Notes: generated by a model from the letters alone, not told the origin. DNA of 64,000 nucleotides from Shewanella yunxiaonensis (GCF_018223345.1 NZ_CP073587.1:1027001-1091000), one strand, 5' to 3'; positions 19,977 through 29,730 are shown, counted from the first letter of the stretch. A program made the numbers and translations.

Positions 19977-21443
19977 ATGGTTGAAACTATCGTTAATTTC
20001 CTCAACTCCCTGTTATGGGGCAAGTTACTGGTTTATGCGCTTGTCGGTGCAGGTCTGTATTTCACAATTAGATTGTTATTTATTCAAGTAACTCATTTAG
20101 GCCATTCAGCGCGGATCATGATGACCAGTCGTGAAGGTTGCGACAGTGGTTTGTCGTCGTTTCAAGTCTTTTGTACCAGCATGGCAGCCAGAGTTGGTGC
20201 GGGTAATATGGCCGGGGTGGCTGTTGCTATCAGTACCGCCGGCCCGGGCGCAGTATTCTGGATGTGGGTCATTGCATTGCTGGGCATGGCGACGGCAATG
20301 GTTGAGTCAACCCTCGCCCAAGTCTATAAAGTGAGGGATAAAGACGGACAGTTCCGTGGTGGTCCATCCTATTATATGGAACGTGGACTGGGACAACGGT
20401 GGATGGGGATCCTGTTTGCGGTATTTCTGATTATCTCTTTTGGCTTGGTTTTCAATGCCGTACAGGCTAACACTATTACCGGGGCGATGACGGAAGTATT
20501 CGGTTGGCAACCCGCCTGGATAGGTGTTTTGCTGGTCGTTGGTAGTGCCTTAGTGATTATGGGCGGACTACGCAAAGTCGCTCGAGTCTCGGAAGTGATT
20601 GTCCCGGTGATGGCGCTTGCTTATATCGCTATCGCGTTAGTTGTTGTCGCAATGAATATTAGTCAGCTCCCGGCAATTTTAGTCATGGTGGTGAAAAGTG
20701 CTTTTGGTTGGCAGGAAGTGGCCGCGGGTGGTGTTGCGTACACAGCATCTCAAGCATTACAAGCCGGGATTGCGCGTGGACTATTTTCTAATGAAGCCGG
20801 TATGGGCAGTGCAGCTAATGTCGCAGCGAGTGCCTCTCCGACACCTAACCACCCGGCGTCACAGGGCTTTGTACAGATGGTAGGCGTGTTTATGGACACT
20901 ATCGTCATATGCAGTGCCACTGCCGCCATTATTCTATTGTCGGGTGAATGGAATAACAGTGCTGAAGATGGTATTCAACTGACCATTAATGCGCTGAGTC
21001 ATCATGTAGGTTCATGGGGCGGCTGGTTTGTTGCGGGGTCAATTCTGCTGTTTTGTTTCACGTCGATCATTGCCAATTATTCATACGCTGAAACCAACGT
21101 GTTGTTTCTTACCGGTAATAGCAAAAAGGCCATCGCCATATTCAAGCTACTGGTGCTGGCGATGGTGATGTTTGGCTCGGTGGCGAAGATTTCGTTGGTG
21201 TGGAATATGGCTGACCTTTCCATGGGGCTGATGGCCATGGTGAATATTCTGGCACTGGTACTGTTATCTGGGGTTGCCATGAGAGTTATCAATGATTATC
21301 GAGAGCAATTGAGTGAAGGTAAAAGCCCGGTATTTGATAAACGACAGTTTCCAGATCTGGCATCGCAGATTGATGACGATATCTGGAATGGCGAGTCAGA
21401 AGAACCAGTAACCGAGGCAGTCGTTGTCGAGGCTAATACCTGA
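19977..21443 (+). CDS. Sodium:alanine/glycine symporter, AgcS/AlsT family
   Basis: A 488-residue polytopic inner-membrane carrier. The AgcS family signature is clear: SSFQVFCTSMAARVGAGNMAGVAVAI, GGPSYYMERGLG, the QAGIARGLFSNEAGMGSAANVAASA block and SIIANYSYAETNVLFL. It imports alanine or glycine with sodium. The acidic C-terminal tail (DDDIWNGESEEPVTEAVVVEAN) is soluble. Monocistronic, ending at a strong terminator. Confidence 0.94.
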   Translation: MVETIVNFLNSLLWGKLLVYALVGAGLYFTIRLLFIQVTHLGHSARIMMTSREGCDSGLSSFQVFCTSMAARVGAGNMAGVAVAISTAGPGAVFWMWVIALLGMATAMVESTLAQVYKVRDKDGQFRGGPSYYMERGLGQRWMGILFAVFLIISFGLVFNAVQANTITGAMTEVFGWQPAWIGVLLVVGSALVIMGGLRKVARVSEVIVPVMALAYIAIALVVVAMNISQLPAILVMVVKSAFGWQEVAAGGVAYTASQALQAGIARGLFSNEAGMGSAANVAASASPTPNHPASQGFVQMVGVFMDTIVICSATAAIILLSGEWNNSAEDGIQLTINALSHHVGSWGGWFVAGSILLFCFTSIIANYSYAETNVLFLTGNSKKAIAIFKLLVLAMVMFGSVAKISLVWNMADLSMGLMAMVNILALVLLSGVAMRVINDYREQLSEGKSPVFDKRQFPDLASQIDDDIWNGESEEPVTEAVVVEANT

Positions 21444-21461
21444 CATCGTTTAAGCCTATCG

Positions 21462-21493
21462 AAAAAACCACGCAATCACTGCGTGGTTTTTTT
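21462..21493 (+). terminator. Terminator after agcS-like gene
   Basis: AAAAAACCACGC / GCGTGGTTTTTTT stem with a 7-base loop, 18 bases past the stop codon. Confidence 0.9.
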
Positions 21494-21543
21494 ATTATGG
21501 ATCAGTATGATATTAACAATTGAAACGCCAATTGGAGTGACGA

Positions 21544-22317
21544 ATGCTTATCCTGATTTCGCCTGCAAAAACTTTAGATTTTGAACATCCTGCAGCGGTG
21601 AAACAATATTCCCAGCCCGAATATCTACAGTACAGTGAGCAGTTGATGGCGGAGTGCCGCCAATTAACCCCTTCACAAATTGCATCATTGATGAAAGTCA
21701 GTGATAAAATCGCTGGCCTGAATGCCGCACGTTTTGCGCAGTGGCGTCCTCCTTTTTCTCCTGATAATGCTAAGCAGGCACTGTATGCCTTTCGTGGTGA
21801 TGTCTATACCGGGCTTGATGCCGATACCATGTCTGAAACCTTAGTGGAAAATGCCCAACAACACCTGCGGATCTTGTCTGGCTTATACGGGTTATTGAAG
21901 CCCTTGGATTTAATGCAGCCTTATCGTCTGGAGATGGGAATACCGCTGCAAAATCAGAAAGGGACAAATCTGTATCAATTTTGGGGCAATACCCTTACTG
22001 AAGGGATTAACCAAGCATTACTGGGGCAGCCGGATAAATTGATCATCAATCTGGCATCTAATGAGTATTTTAAGGCGGTACGCCCTGAGAAACTTAGCGG
22101 TCAGCTAATCTCGCCAGTTTTTAAAGATGCCAAAAATGGTCAATACAAAATTATCAGCTTCTATGCCAAAAAGGCGCGCGGCTTAATGGCGCGTTATTTG
22201 CTGGAACATCCAATAACAAAGGCGGAAGAACTGCAGCAGTTTAACCGTGCGGGTTACTACTATTGCGCCGCACAGTCGACAGCTAATACGCCAGTATTTC
22301 TTCGGGAAGAACAATAG
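21544..22317 (+). CDS. yaaA: Peroxide stress protein YaaA (DUF328)
   Basis: A 257-residue protein of the YaaA/UPF0246 family, reported to lower free iron and oxidative damage in E. coli. Recognised by [14 protein letters not shown], then [32 protein letters not shown], the [20 protein letters not shown] block, [11 protein letters not shown], and [13 protein letters not shown]. Cytoplasmic, normal length. It has its own terminator and is a single-gene unit. Confidence 0.96.
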   Translation: MLILISPAKTLDFEHPAAVKQYSQPEYLQYSEQLMAECRQLTPSQIASLMKVSDKIAGLNAARFAQWRPPFSPDNAKQALYAFRGDVYTGLDADTMSETLVENAQQHLRILSGLYGLLKPLDLMQPYRLEMGIPLQNQKGTNLYQFWGNTLTEGINQALLGQPDKLIINLASNEYFKAVRPEKLSGQLISPVFKDAKNGQYKIISFYAKKARGLMARYLLEHPITKAEELQQFNRAGYYYCAAQSTANTPVFLREEQ

Positions 22318-22330
22318 GCATACATAACTG

Positions 22331-22364
22331 AAAAGGCCGGTGAGTTACGGCCTTTGTCTTTTTA
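22331..22364 (+). terminator. Terminator after yaaA
   Basis: AAAGGCCG/CGGCCTTT stem with an 8-base loop, followed by GTCTTTTTAT. The next gene is convergent and ends at 22379. Confidence 0.75.
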
Positions 22365-22378
22365 TAAAAGGGCGTTGA

Positions 22379-22768
22379 TTAACTAAGGATCTGGATTTGA
22401 TCTGCGGCCTGAATGGGTAACAGATGTTGGCCGTTGAGTTTCATTACCGCTCCAGATACAGCGACTTTTTTATGCAAAAAGTATGACGCTGGATTAATGA
22501 TTCCCTGTTCCTTCAATTGCGCCACCGCATTAGCTGTCAGCGCCAGATTCAGTCCCTTATTGCCATTTGCAGACCATAGAAACACCGCACCTTCATCAGT
22601 CAGGCGATCTAACCCCTGTTGTACCAGCATTTCAATCTCAAGATTACTTTCACCGATTTTCTGTAACACCTCTGTTTCATCGGAACGTTTACGGACGTTA
22701 ATAAAACAACTGGTGATAAACAGCAGTGCGATAACAATTTGTAAAACCATGGCAAACCCTATAAGCAA
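22379..22768 (-). CDS. Hypothetical membrane-anchored protein
   Basis: Not recognised. It is a protein of up to 129 residues: an N-terminal hydrophobic helix (MVLQIVIALLFITSCF, with a second possible start at that Met, base 22750), a basic KRSDETEVLQKIGES linker, then a small mixed domain ending KKVAVSGAVMKLNGQHLLPI. It looks like a single-pass inner-membrane protein with a cytoplasmic or periplasmic domain of about 100 residues. Composition resembles the core genes around it. Confidence 0.6.
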   Translation of the reverse strand: MLIGFAMVLQIVIALLFITSCFINVRKRSDETEVLQKIGESNLEIEMLVQQGLDRLTDEGAVFLWSANGNKGLNLALTANAVAQLKEQGIINPASYFLHKKVAVSGAVMKLNGQHLLPIQAADQIQILS

Positions 22769-22903
22769 TTAGTTGTTTAAGTTAATTTAGTTACAATACT
22801 GTGCGTGGTTTGACGAATTGTCCAGTCAATTTGACCAGTCCTGCTTTATGGGTTAAAGGCCATTAGCATGCGGGGAGCGCTATGGTTCTGCGTTAACTAT
22901 TTT

Positions 22904-23629
22904 TCAATGGGCTACGTTACTCAGCAGAGTATTAGTGGCTAGGTAGCTTTCCAGTTGCCCAGGCGCAAACTCAAGAATATCCACTTTACTTTGCCGGTCG
23001 TAGTTATCGGTAACATGTACCTGGCGAAGGCCAAATTTACTAAAGTCTGCTGCACGATAGCTCCACCAAGATTTACCGGAACGCTGCTGAGCAAATGGCT
23101 TAATTTGTCCCATGAGGGTGATTTCCTCCCTGACACCAATACGTTCAAAGAAGGCGATTTCACGCTCACGCCATTCGGTAACTGATAGACATTTATGTTC
23201 ATCAAAGCCTGGCACTAAAAATCGGTACCAGGGCTTGTCCCAGTGTTGCTGCCAAGCCCCTCCCTGAAAGCCAATCACGGCATCTTGGTCGACCTTGACA
23301 CTACTGGCTGCGGTAAAGATATAGTTGGCACAACTGCCCGCACATATCTCCCGAACTTCTACAGCGACTTGCTGCTGATAGACCCATTCCCCCAACATCA
23401 TTCCGCCCGCGGGATTACTGCCTGTGCTGGTAATAATTAATGTGGTGACCGGAGATTTAGCATTTTGCACCAGAGCTAATGCTTGTTTAACACTTTCAGT
23501 TCTAGTCTCGCCGCTGAAGACTAATGTGTGTTGATCCGGCATATAAACATTCGCCATCGGTGGCTGGTAGGCAGAACAACTGCAACCGCCTAACAGTAGC
23601 AATGTCAGGAAGAAAAAGATTTTGGACAT
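22904..23629 (-). CDS. Predicted lipoprotein with ClpP/crotonase-like fold
   Basis: The chosen start MSKIFFFLTLLLLGGC gives a lipobox and is preceded by GGGGAGGGG; a 27-residue upstream extension is possible but spoils the signal. The 241-residue product contains TTLIITSTGSNPAGGMMLGEWVYQQQ and, near residue 100, EICAGSCANYIFTAAS, followed by VIGFQGGAW. This is the arrangement of ClpP-class serine proteases (Gly-rich oxyanion strand, Ser in GSCAN as candidate nucleophile). Probably periplasmic or outer-membrane attached. Target unknown; a degenerate inactive member is possible. Confidence 0.7.
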   Translation of the reverse strand: MSKIFFFLTLLLLGGCSCSAYQPPMANVYMPDQHTLVFSGETRTESVKQALALVQNAKSPVTTLIITSTGSNPAGGMMLGEWVYQQQVAVEVREICAGSCANYIFTAASSVKVDQDAVIGFQGGAWQQHWDKPWYRFLVPGFDEHKCLSVTEWREREIAFFERIGVREEITLMGQIKPFAQQRSGKSWWSYRAADFSKFGLRQVHVTDNYDRQSKVDILEFAPGQLESYLATNTLLSNVAH

Positions 23630-24069
23630 AACCCCTCCCCAGGGACACAGAAAACCAAGGATGGATGATTGCGTTATGCGCTCTGGAGAAAAAATAGTCA
23701 TGAGCGGCAAGACAAACCAGAATTAAATTCCAAATCGCTGAAGTACCCCGCAATATTAGTGTTAGCGTGATCCGCGTACCAATATGGTGTACCCTGTCAA
23801 GGCACAAAGTGATGCAATGAATCTAGGCTGTTTATCCTCGACTTCCGTGAGTCAGCATGGCTTTGCTGCTGAATTTTTGCAGTTGAGTGGGTAGGCAGTA
23901 TTAGGGACTTGGATTTTCTATCATCCTACTGCTGCAAGCCTTTATTGAAAGCCCAGCCTGTCTTCTATCTGAAATTCCTCTTTATCAGATCTCGCCTCTT
24001 CTGGTGTGCTAAGCCAGTGTTGTCAGTCGTCTGGTAACGGTGGTGCGTTATTCTCGGAGTGTTCGCATT
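23630..24069. other. Divergent intergenic region
   Basis: About 440 bases between the ClpP-like lipoprotein gene and the DUF554 gene. No conserved gene, terminator or RNA could be recognised; it presumably carries the two divergent promoters. Confidence 0.5.
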
Positions 24070-24789
24070 ATGATGATTGGTCCCATGATTAACAGTTGTG
24101 CCATTATTGTGGGTGGCTTATTGGGGGCATCGCTTTGTAAGTTTATTCCAAAACGACTGCAGCATGGGTTACCCGCCACTTTTGCGCTGGCTTCAGTGGC
24201 CATTGGGATTTCGATGATCATCAAAGGGCACAACATGCCTGTGGTAGTGATGTCGCTGATTTTAGGAACGGCTATTGGCGAATTATTTTATTTCGAGGCG
24301 GGAGTCACCAAAGTCGCCGCCATTATTCAGCAAAAAATTAATCGTTTTCTGCCCATGCCGCGGGGATTAGGAAAAACTGAGTTTTCTCAACAGTTCACAG
24401 CATTGATTGTGCTGTTTGGTGCCAGCGGGTTAGGGGTGATTGGTGCCATCACCGAAGGGCTTAATGGCGACTATAAACTGTTATTGGTTAAATCAATGAT
24501 GGATTTAGTGACCGCCATGATATTTGCGATAGCGCTAGGTCCCGGAGTCGTGATGATCGCAATCGTGCAGTTTGGTGTGCAGGCGTCGTTGTTTCTGTTG
24601 GCAAAACCGATTCAGCCATATATGGATGCGATAGCCTACGCTGATTTTTCTGCCGTAGGTGGCATCATTATGTTAGCGATAGGATTGCGGATTGCGAAAA
24701 TCATGAATTTTTCCGTGGTGAATTTTTTACCGGCACTGTTATTAGTGCTGCCTTTTTCCCATCTGTGGCGACATGTTTTTCCTTCGTAA
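24070..24789 (+). CDS. DUF554 family integral membrane protein
   Basis: A 239-residue protein with six to seven hydrophobic helices, starting MMIGPMINSCAIIVGGLLGASLCKFIP with GGAG nine bases upstream; a GTG 30 bases further upstream is less likely. LILGTAIGELFYFE, FGASGLGVIGAITEGLNGDYKLLLVKSMMDLVTAMIFA and AVGGIIMLAIGLRI match the DUF554 (YdfK-like) family. Function of the family is not known. Single gene. Confidence 0.88.
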   Translation: MMIGPMINSCAIIVGGLLGASLCKFIPKRLQHGLPATFALASVAIGISMIIKGHNMPVVVMSLILGTAIGELFYFEAGVTKVAAIIQQKINRFLPMPRGLGKTEFSQQFTALIVLFGASGLGVIGAITEGLNGDYKLLLVKSMMDLVTAMIFAIALGPGVVMIAIVQFGVQASLFLLAKPIQPYMDAIAYADFSAVGGIIMLAIGLRIAKIMNFSVVNFLPALLLVLPFSHLWRHVFPS

Positions 24790-24807
24790 GGTTGCGGCAA
24801 TCTCCGA

Positions 24808-24837
24808 AGTTAAACCCGTCAAGTGGCGGGTTTAACT
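24808..24837. terminator. Convergent hairpin
   Basis: A perfect 11-bp inverted repeat AGTTAAACCCG / CGGGTTTAACT with an 8-base loop between two convergent genes. There is no T tract on either side, so termination is plausible but unproven. Confidence 0.55.
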
Positions 24838-24850
24838 AATTGGCACTCAC

Positions 24851-27007
24851 TTATTTTAGTTGTTCCCCGTTCACATACAGCCTAAAGCCATGAGCATCCA
24901 CATTGGCTAAATTGCCTTTGAAGTTGCTCAGATAACTATCGGCAGTCAATTGCCAGTGGCTGGTAGGGCTTAATATCATTGCCACTTCAGCATTGGTGCC
25001 ATCAGCATTAATACTGCCTGTTAACATCGAGTTACCCTCCAGAGAGAGTTGCAGACTGGAACTATTATCCACCAGGATCTTGCCCTCAAGCTGCTGATCA
25101 ATTGCGGTAAACTCGCAGTGGCCGCCATTTTTACCTATGTGTCCCCAACCATTGCGCGCATCGTTACCCGCTACTTTCAGTAGTACGCTGTTAGCAAGGT
25201 TGAGCATGACTTGTTGCAGGGTGACTTTTGCATGGGTATTGGTCACATAAAACATGTCGCCATTGTTGGCGGTCAATGCACCACCTGTCATGGTAAAGCG
25301 GCCAGTGCCTTGTTGTGCATCACCTGACATGCTTTGGTACAACATGACATTCTGTAGATTCTGAGCACCTTTGCGCTGCATGTTGCCACTCACAACACTG
25401 CCGTTTAGCTGCACACTATTGCTACCTTCTACAACAACCGCTTCTGAGGTCGTTGCTGTCAATTTGGCATCATTCACAATGATATCGGCAGTGCTATATA
25501 TCGCGGGAGAGCCTTCTCCCTGTGCCATGTACTGACCGCCATTTACGGTTAATTTGCCGCCGCCGCGATCACTTCTCAAAGCGGCAGAAGCGCGACCTTG
25601 AGTGTCGATATCCGCGCCTTGTACATATACTTCGGCACCACCAGCAACCATGACGCCACCGGCATTGTCGCTGGTGGTACGGATATAGGTGTTGTTGACG
25701 TGAACTTTCGTGGAGGTGCCATAGGCAAATATACCGTTGCCGCCACTGGCTTTGCTTTGAATATTACCTCGAACCAAGGTGACATCGGCACCATTCAGGG
25801 CTAAGACGGCTGCATTAGCCCCATAAAAATTTGCGGCGTCTTCTGTGACAGGTTTACCCGCAGTTTTGAATACGGTGATATCGGTGAGCGTGGGATGAAC
25901 CTTACCCGTCACCCGAAGCGCGTTCTGATTATCTGCACTTGAACGATAGCTACTGTGATTCACATCAGCGGTTAGGGTATTGGCATAACCACCATGATCC
26001 ACCGGACGTTCAGGCATAGGCGCAAATCCATTATTTAACTCTGGCGATGGCAAGTCTTTCGGGGGTTCCCCAAATTGATCTGGTTGATGGCCGTCACGAA
26101 CTCTTGAACCATCCGGACGCGGTGGTCGGCCTTTGAAATCAGTTGGCGCCTCATTGCGGGTCACTAATCGGTAAAATATGGGGGCAAACTCCGCCCGACT
26201 GAACGCCTCTTGGGGATTAAAGTTGCCATCATAATCTGTGCGCATCACACCAAGTTTTAGCATGGTCGCGACCGCTTTTTCGTACCCCAATGTAATGTTG
26301 GCTGCATCGCTTACAGAAGAAAGATCTTCTGAAATACTGTCGGTCGGCATACCGGCAAGTAATTCACTTTTATACATCCACAAGGCAACGTCCTGACGCG
26401 TCACCTGAGTGTCAGGGTTGAAGGAAAACGTATCTTTGAAGACTTTGGCTGCTCGGCCGTGCAAGGTTGCCTGATAGTAGAAAATATCAGGTTTTACATC
26501 ATCATAAGCGGCACTGCTATTCGGGTAACGATAAAAGGCGTAGAGCATTGCTGCCAGTTCACCTCGGGTCAATGCCAGATAGGGGTGATATTCGCCCTGA
26601 TATCCAGGCAGTAATCCTTTTTCCTTTAAGGCATCAGCATAGGCGTTGATATCTGCCGTACGATCATTCAGATCTTTGAAATATTTAGAATGTTGCTGCG
26701 CTGGCAGCGCATTCTTATCCATTTCACCCTCTGTGATATCGCAATTACCGGCACCGCCTGGAGGCATCCCGCCCTTACCGCCAGGACCGCCGCCCATGCC
26801 ACCTCCATGGCGGCCCCCCATGTCTCCGCCGGGACCCCCGCCCATGCCGCCAGGGCCGCCGCCATGACCACCAGTGGACATGCCTTTCTGCGTTCCCCCG
26901 CAATTGCTTTTATGATTGTGGCCAGTACTACTGCAACCGCCTAATAGCAGTGGCATTACAAGCAACAAAACACCTGAAACTCGACAGGTGTTGCTGTAAA
27001 AAGTCAT
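24851..27007 (-). CDS. Surface lipoprotein with Gly-rich linker, three SLH-like repeats and a beta-helix domain
   Basis: 718 residues. A lipobox ends at Cys25 (LLLGGC). Residues about 47-88 are almost entirely Gly, Met, His and Pro (HGGGPGGMGGGPGG repeats). Residues about 110-158, 168-213 and 231-282 each follow the S-layer-homology pattern (FKDLND...GLLPGYQGEYHPYLALTRGELAAML and two diverged copies). From about 340 to the end, short strands with turns such as GGAEVYVQGADIDTQGRASAALRS repeat in the style of a right-handed beta-helix. RBS AAGGATT precedes the start. Probably on the outer-membrane surface or in the periplasm. Function unknown; adhesion or wall binding is inference. Confidence 0.75.
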   Translation of the reverse strand: MTFYSNTCRVSGVLLLVMPLLLGGCSSTGHNHKSNCGGTQKGMSTGGHGGGPGGMGGGPGGDMGGRHGGGMGGGPGGKGGMPPGGAGNCDITEGEMDKNALPAQQHSKYFKDLNDRTADINAYADALKEKGLLPGYQGEYHPYLALTRGELAAMLYAFYRYPNSSAAYDDVKPDIFYYQATLHGRAAKVFKDTFSFNPDTQVTRQDVALWMYKSELLAGMPTDSISEDLSSVSDAANITLGYEKAVATMLKLGVMRTDYDGNFNPQEAFSRAEFAPIFYRLVTRNEAPTDFKGRPPRPDGSRVRDGHQPDQFGEPPKDLPSPELNNGFAPMPERPVDHGGYANTLTADVNHSSYRSSADNQNALRVTGKVHPTLTDITVFKTAGKPVTEDAANFYGANAAVLALNGADVTLVRGNIQSKASGGNGIFAYGTSTKVHVNNTYIRTTSDNAGGVMVAGGAEVYVQGADIDTQGRASAALRSDRGGGKLTVNGGQYMAQGEGSPAIYSTADIIVNDAKLTATTSEAVVVEGSNSVQLNGSVVSGNMQRKGAQNLQNVMLYQSMSGDAQQGTGRFTMTGGALTANNGDMFYVTNTHAKVTLQQVMLNLANSVLLKVAGNDARNGWGHIGKNGGHCEFTAIDQQLEGKILVDNSSSLQLSLEGNSMLTGSINADGTNAEVAMILSPTSHWQLTADSYLSNFKGNLANVDAHGFRLYVNGEQLK

Positions 27008-27121
27008 TGAAAATCCTTATAACAACATATTTTTCAGGATTATAAGAGGGACGCCTGTAAGCCGATGTAATGAAGTGTCAGCCTATTGTATGACCTGTAT
27101 AGAACCATGAAATATTTGAGA

Positions 27122-27679
27122 TTAACACGCAGAGCGATGGGCCCATTCTTCCTTGAGTAATCCATAACAGCACATATTGCGGCGTTTACCATTAACGATA
27201 AAATACTGGCGCAGATTACCTTCTAGTTTGAACCCCAGCTTTTCGGCAACGGCCATACTGCCGAGATTATCGTCATTACAACACAAGGCGATTTTATCAA
27301 TCCCTGAAGCAAGCAATTGCTCAATCAGCCAGTGACAAGCCATGGTCGTAATCCCCCGACGCTGCCACTTTGTACCGAGCATATAACCTATCTCTGCCCA
27401 GTTAGCGTCGTGATTGATTTCTCGTACCAGTAGATATCCGGCCATGGTGTCCCCATCCCAGAGAGTATAATAATGCCCTAGGCCTTGCGACTGACGGTCA
27501 AGGTTGCCACTGATGACAGCTTGCATGTCTCTCAAGTCATGGGTGCGACTGACAAACGGAATCACATCCTCATAAACATCGCGGTTGTCGTTGATGTGAA
27601 CTAAAAACGCATCAGCTTGTTGTACACAAAGTGGTTTTAGGGCTAATGGGCCAAAAGTAATATTTGTAGATATTTTCAT
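27122..27679 (-). CDS. GNAT N-acetyltransferase, RimJ/RimL type
   Basis: A 185-residue acetyltransferase from the start MKISTNITFGPLALKPL, which has GAAGGT upstream; an in-frame start 21 codons upstream lacks an RBS. The acetyl-CoA fold is visible as YYTLWDGDTMAGYLLVREI, ANWAEIGYMLGTKWQRRGITTMACHWLI (motif A, Q/RxxGxT) and LCCNDDNLGSMAVAEKLGFKLEG (motif B). This layout matches RimJ/RimL or YdaF-like ribosomal-protein or spermidine-type acetyltransferases. The substrate cannot be assigned. Confidence 0.88.
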   Translation of the reverse strand: MKISTNITFGPLALKPLCVQQADAFLVHINDNRDVYEDVIPFVSRTHDLRDMQAVISGNLDRQSQGLGHYYTLWDGDTMAGYLLVREINHDANWAEIGYMLGTKWQRRGITTMACHWLIEQLLASGIDKIALCCNDDNLGSMAVAEKLGFKLEGNLRQYFIVNGKRRNMCCYGLLKEEWAHRSAC

Positions 27680-27972
27680 ATTGTTATTACCTTCAAAATT
27701 CAGAAAGGGGTGGGCAATTGATAAATCGGAATTCCATTTCAATATTTTTGATAAATCAATTGATTTATTTAAAAAGTCAGAAAAGCCAATAATATGGTTG
27801 AATATAACTATTTTTAAAATTTTTTACAGTATCTCGTCATTATCACGACAGTTGTTTAATGAGAACATCAATAGAATTCATTAATAAGAGATAATTTTAT
27901 CATATCGATGTTATACCGCGTTATCTCTCCAGTTTGCAGTCATTTTTAAATTTATTTATTGAAGAGCAACGT

Positions 27973-29682
27973 ATGAAAAAACTCCCGAATATACTGGTGG
28001 TTATATCTTTAATTGGATTTTCAATATTACTGGGTGGTTGTGGTGGAAACGATGATGCCACTGTTGTTAGCAGCGATAGTTCGCAGACATCAGATGCATC
28101 AGATAATGGCTCCAATACGACTGATACCGCTGATAGCAGCACAATTGTGACTGAAAGTTGGAACCTTACTACGGGGCAAAACGCTGCGGATGATAGTTCA
28201 GAATTGAACTTTGATACCATTAATATCTATCTCAGTACTGACGGAATCTCGGCAGAAAGTGAGAGTAATGAATTGGTGATCGGTACGGCGTCTGATGGGG
28301 TTATCCCCGTGACTTATGACGGTACTACAATTATTTCCATCGTTGCAGGTAGTGATGGTCTTACCGTAAATGCTACCAATGATGATGAGATGCTGATCAA
28401 TTATGCCTTGTATGGCAGTTATGAAAAGACTGTAACGTTTTATAGCGATAGTGAATTTAAGCTAACTCTTGCTGGTGTTGAAATTGATAGTAGCGACGGG
28501 CCCGCTATCAATATTCAAAGTGATGAACGCGCATTTGTTTCGCTGTTGGAAGATACCACCAATATATTAACTGACAGCAGCACTTGGAGTGATCGCACGT
28601 TACCTGATGGTAGTGATATGGATCTAAAGGCCACATTTTTCAGTGAAGGGCCATTAATTTTTAATGGCACCGGCCAACTTGACATCACTGCGACCAAAAA
28701 ACATGCCATATGTAGTGATAAACATGTGCGTATTGCTAGCGGCACTATCGAGATAACTTCAGAAAATAAAGATGGTATTCGTGCTAACAATGCCTTTGTG
28801 ATGGATGGTGGTGTACTGAATATTGTGACTGAAGATGGCGCCGGGAAAGGGATAAAAGTTGAGGGAAAAGAGAATGATAACGGTGGTTATGGTTTTATTG
28901 TTATCAACGATGGCACCATTAACATTGAAAGCTATGACAAGGCCATAACCGCTGCGTGGAAGGTTGCCGAAGATTCAGAAACGACAACGACGGATGATGA
29001 TCCTGATCCACGAGTCACCATTAACGGTGGTGATATTACCATTGTCACTACTGGTACCCCGTTTGAAACAGCGGATGACTCATTGTCTCCCGAGGGTATT
29101 GAAGCCAAATCGACTCTTACGATTAATGGTGGAAATTTAAGTGTTCAGACCACGGATGACGCGCTGAACGCCGGTAATGCTCTGGTTATTAATGATGGGT
29201 ACATTTATGCTTCAGCGAGTCAGAATGATGCTATCGACTCTAATGGTACGTTAACGGTCACGGGCGGTGTTGTTGTTGCTGATGGTGCTGGCGGGGCAGA
29301 CGGGGGGCTGGATTGTGACAACAATACGTTCAAAATTACCGGTGGCTTAATTGTAGGTATTGGCGGACGCAATAGCAGTGTTACCCGTTCTGTGACAACA
29401 CAGAATACCGTGGCCCTTAGTAATATAAATTCAGGAAACTTAGTGGTAACGGATGCATCTGGGAATGCGGTGTTTGCGTACCAGATGCCTAATTCCGCTT
29501 CGGCAGTACTGATTTCCAGTCCAGCGTTGGCAACCGGTTCCAGTTATACTGTTTACCGCGGTGGCACGCTGAGCAGCTACGACGAATTATTTAATGGTAT
29601 GTATGTTGCGCCTGCCAATTATACTGCCGGTTCTGTGGTTACCAACTTCACTATCAGCACTACGGTCACGAGCGCCAACTGA
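27973..29682 (+). CDS. Lipoprotein with carbohydrate-binding-type (DUF4353-like) beta-helix repeats
   Basis: 569 residues from MKKLPNILVVISLIG, lipobox LLGGC with Cys23, then a Ser/Asp/Thr-rich linker (SSDSSQTSDASDNGSNTTDTADSS). The rest is built of repeating strands such as INGGDITIVTTGT, INGGNLSVQTTDDALNAGNALVINDGYIYA and LTVTGGVVVADGAGGADGG, the pattern of carbohydrate-binding-domain (DUF4353) proteins with a right-handed beta-helix. An earlier in-frame start 13 codons upstream is less likely. Surface or periplasmic; ligand unknown. It shares architecture type with the lipoprotein at 24851-27007, across the GNAT gene. Confidence 0.78.
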   Translation: MKKLPNILVVISLIGFSILLGGCGGNDDATVVSSDSSQTSDASDNGSNTTDTADSSTIVTESWNLTTGQNAADDSSELNFDTINIYLSTDGISAESESNELVIGTASDGVIPVTYDGTTIISIVAGSDGLTVNATNDDEMLINYALYGSYEKTVTFYSDSEFKLTLAGVEIDSSDGPAINIQSDERAFVSLLEDTTNILTDSSTWSDRTLPDGSDMDLKATFFSEGPLIFNGTGQLDITATKKHAICSDKHVRIASGTIEITSENKDGIRANNAFVMDGGVLNIVTEDGAGKGIKVEGKENDNGGYGFIVINDGTINIESYDKAITAAWKVAEDSETTTTDDDPDPRVTINGGDITIVTTGTPFETADDSLSPEGIEAKSTLTINGGNLSVQTTDDALNAGNALVINDGYIYASASQNDAIDSNGTLTVTGGVVVADGAGGADGGLDCDNNTFKITGGLIVGIGGRNSSVTRSVTTQNTVALSNINSGNLVVTDASGNAVFAYQMPNSASAVLISSPALATGSSYTVYRGGTLSSYDELFNGMYVAPANYTAGSVVTNFTISTTVTSAN

Positions 29683-29704
29683 GTAGCATGATCATCGTGT
29701 AAAT

Positions 29705-29730
29705 AGGCATCTCAAGCGGTGCCTTTTTGT
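29705..29730 (+). terminator. Terminator after the DUF4353-like gene
   Basis: AGGCA/TGCCT stem followed by TTTTTG, 23 bases past the stop codon. Confidence 0.65.

Noticed and set aside
26646-26944. Pro/Ala-rich plus-strand ORFs opposite the Gly-rich tract
   Set aside because: They are reverse-strand readings of the low-complexity GGN codons of the lipoprotein gene.
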